Origin: Candidatus Heimdallarchaeota archaeon
GTDB lineage: Archaea; Asgardarchaeota; Heimdallarchaeia; Heimdallarchaeales; Heimdallarchaeaceae
Direction: 5' to 3'
Assembly (NCBI GenBank): GCA_023139025.1
Contig: JAGLOH010000061.1
Coordinates: 1-9,126 of the forward strand
DNA length: 9,126 nt
The notes beneath the pieces are model-generated. The model saw nothing but the letters and a program-made list of their open reading frames with translations, made no database searches and had not been told where the DNA came from. Made by a program: the position numbers and the translations under genes. Below, piece after piece: positions 1 through 6,600 of the stretch. The stretch's first letter is position 1. Every line of letters begins with the position of its first letter.

Positions 1-1455
1 TAAGTAAAGTAATGTTTTGATGAATTGCTTGACATCACTTGGAATCAATTTTCTTGAAACTATCAGATCGGAAAAAGTCAATAGTATTTGCTCTGTAACT
101 CCTATATCCTTATGTAATTTTAGACATTCTACGAAGATATTAGCAAATTCAGTTGAGAAACTCTCTGGATTGTTTAGGATTATACTCTCTATGATATTAT
201 ATGCTCGGAATGCTACAAATGGATGATACGATTTGATTGTGATATCTCCTATTGTTTGTAAAATAATATTAGTTAGGTCTGAATCAATGTTCATGAAAGA
301 ATATTTTTCGACATTCTGTAGAGCAGTATAACAAATATTTTCTTCTTTTGTATTAAGAACTATACTCATAATAACACTAATTGCTGATGAAAAAATATCT
401 GGAGAAGCTTGGAGGATGATTTGAGTAAACAACTCTATAGCCCTTATTCTGACGTTCTTTTTATGATGAGATTTAAGAATCTTAATTATTCTCTGAACAT
501 TTTCCTCATTTAAGTAGCTTTTTTCGATAATTGAATTAAGTGCTTTTAATCCCATCTCACGGAGACGGTCTTCATATGTTGCTCGGACAATCCCAATCAT
601 TAGATCTATCAGATAAGGGATTTTTTCTTCTCTAGTCAATACTAAATCAGGATAAGCTTTTATTGCTGTTTCTCTTATTTTCTGATCATAAGAAAATTTG
701 AGCAATTTCACAATATCATTTGTAAATTGATTCAGTCTTGCTAATGTTCTTTTTCTGACAATAATTTCTTCGAGGCTTCTAAAAGCTATAATTCTCATCT
801 CGAAGTCTTCAGATGCTTTAAAGATCATAATGTATGCTTCAGCTATTCCGAAATAAGGAGTGTATTTGTCAATATTAGTGATAATATTATTTAAGCACCC
901 TATAGCATTTAATCTTTCAGTTTCTTCAGAACTCATTCTTAAGATTTCTACAATTGCAATTGCAACATCCCTACCCATATCAGGATCATCAATAGGTAGC
1001 AATAATATTGAGTTTACCAACCCCTTTACATTGGGTTGTTTTGGTAAATACCTGTCCCTATCTACTGCTTTGAAAAGCTGTTTAAGTTCAACAGAATCTT
1101 TCCAATTGAATTTGATTTTTCTCATTCCTTTCCTAATAATTTCAAATTCTTTGGTTAGGTTGAACAGCTGATTATCTATTTTAGTCCCATAATTTACAGT
1201 TTCTCCGCTTATTCCCTCAATTATTTCTCCTTCTGTTTCTTCAGATGTAATTAAGGTTGCTAAAGCTCGAGAAGCAGCGTCTCTTACTTTTGGATTGAGG
1301 TCGTTTAGTTGTGAATTTAGAAGAGCTTCTAAAACCCTTGAGTGACGATAATTACTCAAGATATATGCTGCTCTTTCCCTCTGTAGAGGTATAGAGCTAT
1401 ACTTCAATTGCTTAATTAAAGCATCAATATCTGAAGAATCTTCTGAGTCACTCAT
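1..1455 (-). CDS. HEAT/ARM-repeat protein, partial (C-terminus beyond the left edge)
   Basis: The minus strand is open from an ATG at 1455 to the first base of the window, 485 codons without a stop, so the C-terminus is missing. The product starts with an acidic, serine-rich tail (MSDSEDSSDI) and then consists of amphipathic helix pairs of HEAT/ARM type. Recognisable repeat cores lie near residues 24-45, 53-70 (NPKVRDAASRALATLI), 218-234, 257-272 (DQKIRETAIKAYPDLV), 295-311, 334-350 (NVRIRAIELFTQIIL), 411-427 and 449-466. Residues 74-150 fit the repeat pattern poorly and may be an insertion or linker. There is no signal peptide or membrane segment, so it is probably a cytosolic alpha-solenoid that serves as a protein-binding scaffold. 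No enzymatic motif is visible, and the partner cannot be inferred. The start is supported by a TATA-like box about 28 bases upstream. Fold assignment is fairly firm; function is unknown. Confidence 0.85.
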   Translation of the reverse strand, partial: MSDSEDSSDIDALIKQLKYSSIPLQRERAAYILSNYRHSRVLEALLNSQLNDLNPKVRDAASRALATLITSEETEGEIIEGISGETVNYGTKIDNQLFNLTKEFEIIRKGMRKIKFNWKDSVELKQLFKAVDRDRYLPKQPNVKGLVNSILLLPIDDPDMGRDVAIAIVEILRMSSEETERLNAIGCLNNIITNIDKYTPYFGIAEAYIMIFKASEDFEMRIIAFRSLEEIIVRKRTLARLNQFTNDIVKLLKFSYDQKIRETAIKAYPDLVLTREEKIPYLIDLMIGIVRATYEDRLREMGLKALNSIIEKSYLNEENVQRIIKILKSHHKKNVRIRAIELFTQIILQASPDIFSSAISVIMSIVLNTKEENICYTALQNVEKYSFMNIDSDLTNIILQTIGDITIKSYHPFVAFRAYNIIESIILNNPESFSTEFANIFVECLKLHKDIGVTEQILLTFSDLIVSRKLIPSDVKQFIKTLLYL

Positions 1456-1481
1456 TGTAGTACTTTACCATTTACTTTTGA

Positions 1482-1496
1482 GTATAAGAATTTTAT
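1482..1496 (-). promoter_or_regulatory. TATA/BRE-like archaeal promoter of the HEAT-repeat gene
   Basis: Read on the minus strand, an A-rich BRE-like stretch (AAAATAAAATT) is followed by CTTATA (plus-strand 1483-1488). The box is centred about 30 bases before the ATG at 1455, which places transcription initiation at or next to the start codon. No Shine-Dalgarno motif lies between box and start, so a leaderless mRNA is likely. This is motif reading only. Confidence 0.5.
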
Positions 1497-1534
1497 TTTA
1501 CTTTAAATGAAGGTTATTGATTCAACTTACTAAC

Positions 1535-1548
1535 AAAAAATCTTTATT
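1535..1548 (+). promoter_or_regulatory. TATA/BRE-like promoter of the hydroxyacid dehydrogenase gene
   Basis: A run of A residues (BRE-like) followed by TCTTTATT at 1541-1548 is centred about 28 bases before the ATG at 1573. The gap holds only a weak purine stretch (aaaagag), not a clear GGAG/GGTG, which again suggests a leaderless or nearly leaderless transcript. The box is a weaker match to the TTTATA consensus than the others in this window. Confidence 0.4.
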
Positions 1549-1572
1549 GAAGCAGAATCTGAAAAGAGTAAG

Positions 1573-2562
1573 ATGAAAGTACTTTTTATGACAAATGTAA
1601 AGGAAGAAGAAAAGGAAATTACTAAAAAGACTATAGATTCTTCAGCTTCACTGGTTTACTATTCTGAGCTTGATGATGAAGAAAAAAATAAGGCTTTACA
1701 AACAGCAGATATCATTGTTGGTGGCAGACTAACTGACGAACACCTTGCAACTGTTAAGGATCTAAAATTTCATCAAATCTTAGGTACAGGATTGAATAGA
1801 CACAAACTTAGTTTCTATAAAGAAAACAACATAATGCTATGCAATAATCATTCCCATGCACCAATTATTGCTGAACATGGTTTTTCTCTTCTTAATGCAG
1901 CTACAAAAGAGTTAGACAGAAATGATAAACTCTTAAGAGATGGAAGTTGGGATTATAGAAAATTTCAGTCTGTAACTTTATTCGATAAAACTATACTATT
2001 CTTGGGATATGGAGAAATTGCTAAACAATTCAAAAAAATGTGCGAACCATTTAATATGAAATATCTAGCAATTAAAAGAAGCAAAGATTCTAAAGTAGAA
2101 GATGTTGAGTTTTTTACAGTTGAAGAGAAACTCGAAGCAATCAAGCAAGCAGATTTCATCTTCAACAGTTTACCTGGAACCACAAAGACAGAAAATTTTC
2201 TAGACCAGAAGGAATTTGCTATTATGAAGTCCTCAGCTATTATTGTTAATGTTGGAAGAGGGATAACAATCAATGCTGAAGCAATGTTTAATGCCTTGAA
2301 AGACAAAAAAATAAAAGCAGCTGCTATTGATGTTTGGTATAATTACCCACAAAGAAGAGGAAGTGATGAACAGGAACCTGTCCCCTGTTATCCATCTGAT
2401 TTTCCATTTCAAGAACTAGATAATATTATTATGAGTGCTCATAGAGCATGGAATACAGACTTTCCTAGAAGACATTTTCTAGATGCAGTTATACCCAATA
2501 TCAACCGTTTTATTCGAGGGGAAGAATTAAAAAATATGGTAAATTTAGATGAAGAATACTAA
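1573..2562 (+). CDS. D-isomer-specific 2-hydroxyacid dehydrogenase family protein
   Basis: This 329-residue protein has the usual length of NAD(P)-dependent D-2-hydroxyacid dehydrogenases, which reversibly reduce 2-oxo acids to D-2-hydroxy acids in the cytosol. The Rossmann motif is ILFLGYGEIAKQF (residues 141-153), in which Ala150 replaces the third Gly of GxGxxG. The family Arg is Arg229 in VNVGRG, and the catalytic His is His290 in MSAHRAW. The usual Glu of the DV(F/W)xxEP motif is missing: here Asp253 begins DVWYNYP, with Tyr258 at the Glu position. A longer loop (260-278) follows before PFQELDNIIMSAH. I recall DVW-Y-x-YP variants in a subset of this family, so this is probably a divergent subfamily and not a dead enzyme. 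The substrate cannot be assigned, and calls such as phosphoglycerate or glyoxylate reductase would be over-interpretation. It is a single gene with its own promoter, convergent with the next gene. Confidence 0.9.
   Translation: MKVLFMTNVKEEEKEITKKTIDSSASLVYYSELDDEEKNKALQTADIIVGGRLTDEHLATVKDLKFHQILGTGLNRHKLSFYKENNIMLCNNHSHAPIIAEHGFSLLNAATKELDRNDKLLRDGSWDYRKFQSVTLFDKTILFLGYGEIAKQFKKMCEPFNMKYLAIKRSKDSKVEDVEFFTVEEKLEAIKQADFIFNSLPGTTKTENFLDQKEFAIMKSSAIIVNVGRGITINAEAMFNALKDKKIKAAAIDVWYNYPQRRGSDEQEPVPCYPSDFPFQELDNIIMSAHRAWNTDFPRRHFLDAVIPNINRFIRGEELKNMVNLDEEY
2529..2534 (-). terminator. Possible T-run terminator of the VTT protein gene
   Basis: Six A residues on the plus strand read as six T on the minus strand, 30-35 bases past the minus-strand stop codon at 2564. 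Archaeal RNA polymerase terminates at such T tracts. The run lies inside the coding end of the dehydrogenase gene, so it could equally be ordinary Lys codons. Confidence 0.22.
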
Positions 2563-2563
2563 T

Positions 2564-3436
2564 TCACTCATCTGATTTTGATTCTAATTTGACTTTCTCA
2601 GATTTCTTTTTTATTCTGTTTCCTACTATTGAAGCTATTACAAGCATTAGAATTAGAACACCAAAGATGATGAAAAAGATCAAGTTGAATTGCCCAGAAG
2701 CTGCTTCAAACTGCTCTTGAGTTAGTGTAAGAATATATTCTGGGGCATTTCCACTTAGTAATTTCACACCAAGAAAAGCATAAAATATTGAACGTGGAAT
2801 GGATCCGATAAAGGTTGCTAATGTATAATGTTTCCAATTAATATTAGAAATGCCTGCAGCATAAGATATTGGATCAAACATTACAACAGGAACAGCTCTT
2901 CCCACAATAATTGCCCAAATTCCCCATTTCTCTATCCATTTATCCATGGCAATAACAAACCTATCAGCAAAGCCAATATGGTCACCTGTAGCTTCTAGAA
3001 TAGGTCTCCCCCCTTTGTTTGAGATATAGAATGTTACAACACCGCTTAAAACAGACCCAATAACTCCTACAAGTAATCCAAGCCAGATTCCATAAAGCAT
3101 CCCCCCACATAACAAAACTAATTCAGAAGGGATTGGGGCGATCAAGCTTTGAATGATCATTAGCGCTAGAAAGAGAAAAATAGACCAATAACCCATTCTA
3201 ATAAGTGGAGCTAGGAAATAATCTCTGATTATCTCGAAAAGAAATGTTTTATCTATTATAATCATAATTAATACAGCTATAGAAATAATGACTAATATCA
3301 CAAAAAACGCTACAAGAACAATACGTTTCTTTGTCCAAACTACTTTCTTTCTTCCGGTAGGAGTTAATGAATCATCGTTCTTCAAAGATTCATCATTGAC
3401 TGAATCAGCATTATTTGATTCTATCAAGCTGCTCAT
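2564..3436 (-). CDS. TVP38/TMEM64-type (VTT/DedA-like) integral membrane protein
   Basis: The product is 290 residues, typical of the TVP38/TMEM64 branch of the VTT (SNARE-associated Golgi/DedA) superfamily. The N-terminus (1-37) is acidic and Ser/Asn-rich, then basic (KKVVWTKKR), and is predicted cytosolic. Hydrophobic segments lie near 38-61, 82-99, 106-137, 172-188, 205-224 and 250-271, followed by a Lys-rich tail. Family hallmarks are the proline-framed re-entrant region APIPSELVLLCGG (100-112), the GS-G pattern from 127, KGGR (141-144), and the second half with GRAVPVVMFDPISYAAG (179-195) and FIGSIPRSIFYAFLG (209-223). Eukaryotic relatives TMEM41B and VMP1 are phospholipid scramblases and bacterial DedA proteins handle undecaprenyl phosphate, so lipid transbilayer movement is a reasonable but untested role here. 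The gene converges on the dehydrogenase and is divergent from the ABC operon. Confidence 0.9.
   Translation of the reverse strand: MSSLIESNNADSVNDESLKNDDSLTPTGRKKVVWTKKRIVLVAFFVILVIISIAVLIMIIIDKTFLFEIIRDYFLAPLIRMGYWSIFLFLALMIIQSLIAPIPSELVLLCGGMLYGIWLGLLVGVIGSVLSGVVTFYISNKGGRPILEATGDHIGFADRFVIAMDKWIEKWGIWAIIVGRAVPVVMFDPISYAAGISNINWKHYTLATFIGSIPRSIFYAFLGVKLLSGNAPEYILTLTQEQFEAASGQFNLIFFIIFGVLILMLVIASIVGNRIKKKSEKVKLESKSDE
2607..2612 (+). terminator. Possible T-run terminator of the dehydrogenase gene
   Basis: A T-rich stretch (gatttcttttttattctg) lies 45-50 bases past the dehydrogenase stop codon and contains six consecutive T. It overlaps the coding end of the convergent membrane-protein gene, where it encodes the Lys-rich tail. 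No hairpin is needed or seen. Evidence is positional only. Confidence 0.25.
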
Positions 3437-3460
3437 CTTGTTCTATCAACTTGCTTTACT

Positions 3461-3475
3461 ATTTAAACTTTTCAA
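3461..3475 (-). promoter_or_regulatory. TATA/BRE-like promoter of the VTT protein gene
   Basis: Read on the minus strand, a BRE-like GAAAAG is followed by TTTAAAT (plus-strand 3461-3467), centred about 28 bases before the ATG at 3436. No Shine-Dalgarno motif precedes the start, so a leaderless transcript is likely. Confidence 0.5.
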
Positions 3476-3507
3476 AACAGAAAAAAAGGATATCAGAATA
3501 CAAAACT

Positions 3508-3541
3508 GAAAACATTCTCACGACTTTTTGAGAGGATTTTC
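3508..3541. repeat. Imperfect inverted repeat between divergent promoters (possible operator)
   Basis: The arms are GAAAA-n3-TCTCA (3508-3520) and TGAGA-n3-TTTTC (3529-3541), around an 8-base centre. Ten of the thirteen positions in each arm pair. The palindrome lies almost exactly midway between the TATA boxes of the divergent VTT and ABC permease genes, about 50-60 bp from each, where a dimeric regulator could act on both. Because no transcript should cover both arms from either promoter, a DNA-level site is more likely than an RNA hairpin. An AT-rich chance palindrome is not excluded. Confidence 0.35.
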
Positions 3542-3569
3542 AAACAATTCATGCTCAGAACTGTTAATC

Positions 3570-3584
3570 AATAGAATTATAAAT
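3570..3584 (+). promoter_or_regulatory. TATA/BRE-like promoter of the ABC transporter operon
   Basis: AATAGAA followed by TTATAAAT (3577-3584) is centred about 28 bases before the ATG at 3608. This is the best TATA match in the window. No Shine-Dalgarno sequence lies between it and the start codon. It would drive the permease and, by read-through, the ATPase gene 8 bp downstream. Confidence 0.55.
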
Positions 3585-3607
3585 GTAAATATATTGAAAG
3601 TATTAGA

Positions 3608-6600
3608 ATGATGAGAAAAAAACCCCTTTACCTATTGTTCATAATAATCTTATTTGTTTCATCTACAGTATCACTTAGTCAGGAATTGAGAGTGAATGCT
3701 CAAACTGGAATGGATGAGGATCTATTCTTACTCCTTAACAGAACTGGAGATGAAATAGGTATAGAAACTAAATCAATTGTTGATGCTTCAGGTAATTTTC
3801 ATTTTCTCGCACGAATTTTATATGAAAATGGCACATTTATGATTATTCATAAGGTAAATGGCGAAACTAACATTGTTATAATCGAGGAAAACTCTATTGA
3901 ATATTTCGAGTTGTTTTCCATAGATGGAGGGATTGAATTATTTTACGCATTTCACACTTTCTTTGGTTATATGAAATTCCATAGATACAACTGGACAGAA
4001 ACAGCAGGTCCAATTGATGGTGAATTTTATGCTTATAATGCTAATATGAACTATCCTCGCATGAAGATCTATTATGAAGAAAATAATACTGTGTTCATGG
4101 TTTTAGCTTTCATTCAAAATTGGCCTCCATTATCAGAAATTTCTACAACTAGATTTGAAATGTCACGTTTTTACGAAAATGGAACACAAATTCTTGAGAA
4201 GATTTTTGTTCTAGATTACGAATTTGACTTTTTGGTTGATTTTCATTATGCCAATGGTACACTTTATAGTCTGTACAGATATACTCCTAGATTTTCCTAC
4301 GCTCATTGGTATGGAACAATAGTTACGAAAGGATACAGTGATTCTTATGTGTCAAACAATATGACTATACTCGAAGGAGGATTTGATCCAAAGTTTTATT
4401 TGACAAATGATGGGGATTTCAATCTAGCAATGGCAAGAGACGACAAGATTTATCGTTTAAAATACTCTATAAACCAAACAATTGATTTTGCCGATTTCAA
4501 TATTACAACCACAGGAGTTTATCCTTACAATAATTTTTATACTATTCAAGGAGAAAATAGCTCAAAATATGTTATTAACTCAGAACCTCATGTTAGTACA
4601 GAGGAGTTTTTCTCTGGTGATAACCTGAAGTCTAAGGTAGCTATCATAACTGACGACTATACAAATTTCACAAAGGAAGAAATTTTCATTTATAATGTAC
4701 CAGACAAAGATAATTATTATTCATTCTATGTTTATGAAACAGAAGATGGAAAAAGAATATTTACACATACAACACTTCTAACGCAAGGAGATTTGCCAGG
4801 ACACATCTTCTCAAAGGAGGAGATGATTGCATTCTATGTTTCCTCAGACTATGATATTGAAGAATTTAAAAAACTTGGTTTTCTTGGATTAGAGGAACTG
4901 AATAGATTCCAGATCTTTTTCAAGAATGTTGGCATTTATTTAATAGTTGCTGGATCAGTTATAGTTCTTCTTGTTGCAGTACTTAGAAAGAGAGTGAAAA
5001 GAAGTTTAATAACAATTAAAAGATATTTGACTAGACCAATATATGAGGATAAGAGCAAACTCCTTTTACCTTTCATCAATTTCTGGGTATTCATCTCTAA
5101 TTTCTTCTCTTCACTTTTTGATCTTTTTAAAACAAATAAGAGACGTCATCTAATGAATCTAATTAGCATGACTGTTTTAGCTTTAATCATATTAACAAGT
5201 ACTGCACTATATAGTTCGAAGAGAGAAGTTTTGTTTGATGAATATGCAAATACTCTTAACATTCTAAATGATGGAAAAGCAAGTTTATCTCTTACTTACA
5301 ATTATGATACTGGTAACCAATATGTAAGCATTCCAGCAGTACAACAATATGAAAAAGTAGTTTTAAGTGAAATTTTCACTGGCTTTAAACTGGATCAAGA
5401 AGTATTTGCAAGTATTGTGAGTGGTTATGAATATTCAACTGCTTTCTATGGTATGATAGAGGATATGACAACCAATACATCTTCTTTAAGAGGTATAACA
5501 TATATAGCTTTATCAAATAATTACAGCAATTTCATTAATGATAGCATTGTTGAGGGAAGATTACCTCAAGCACCAGGGGAAGTTTTATTAGAATACGATA
5601 TCGCTACTGCTTTAAGTTTAAATGTTACAGTAAATGACACAATTACCTTCTGGGGTTCGCAGCTAAATTATTACAACAGTTATCTTGGGGATACACATGT
5701 TAATCTAACGATAACCGGATTATTTGACGCTCCAACTCCAACTGAAGTTGAAAATATATGGACAGATTATAATCTTCCATCAGATTCTTCTCAAGCTTTA
5801 GCTAGTATTTTTGGGGGCATGGTTTCATTTGGTGATAACGCTTGGGCAAACTTAGAAGGATTAAATCCATATTACATGTTTGTAAATACTTACGTTCAAT
5901 TCTACTATGACTTTACTAACTTCAAACCAGAGATGTTAACACAGTTAAAAGAGGATATTATAGAATTATCAGATGGGAACGCTCATTTCTTGAAATTCAC
6001 TGGGGATATGAGAAATGGTTACTGGTATTTTAATACTGAATTAAATAAAGTAATAGAAATTCTTGAACCAAGAATTCAGTCATCAATGTTATTGTTTTTC
6101 ATGCTAGCTGTACCTATTCTTTATCTGGCAATATTTCTGATATTTGAAACTAATGAATTGTATTCGCAAGGACTTGAACAAGAAATAGAGATATTTCAAA
6201 CGAAAGGACTGTCATCTGGAAGAATAGCTTTTAATTATATGATTTTGAAGATTTTTGAAGCTATAGCAGCATCATTTGTTGGGTTTGGCTTATCCTTCGC
6301 TTTAGTTCCTCCATTACTGAAAGTTGATTCCTTCCTTACATTTAATCAGCAGAATCAAGTGCTGAATTTCAGTGGTTTGGGATGGGCTACACTATTTACT
6401 ATAACAGCCTTAATAGTAGTCTCTATACCAAAGATTATACAGGTTTCAACAAAGAAAACTACTTTCCAAAAAACTCCACAGAGACTTGTTACTCTTTTGA
6501 AACAAATAAGAATTCCAACATTACTACTAATTGGAGTTGGTATAGGTTTAACTCTTCTTTTCTTCAGCTTGTACAAAGTAAATCTAAGAAACCTATCCTA

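Noticed and set aside
17..226. Plus-strand open frame of 69 codons
   Set aside because: It lies antisense to the HEAT-repeat gene, which has a coherent 485-codon frame, repeat motifs and a promoter. The translated peptide has no recognisable features.
860..1171. Plus-strand open frame of 103 codons with hydrophobic stretches
   Set aside because: It is antisense to the HEAT-repeat gene; hydrophobicity is a by-product of complementing charged helical codons. No start signal was seen.
1514..1550. Direct repeat TTATTGA, two copies 30 bases apart, upstream of the dehydrogenase
   Set aside because: Seven AT-rich bases recur easily by chance in this composition, and the second copy overlaps the TATA-like box.
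5063..5128. Possible extra transmembrane helix at permease residues 486-507
   Set aside because: The stretch is hydrophobic, but counting it would flip the ectodomains to the cytosol and break both the positive-inside pattern and the sequon distribution. An amphipathic or re-entrant juxtamembrane helix fits better.
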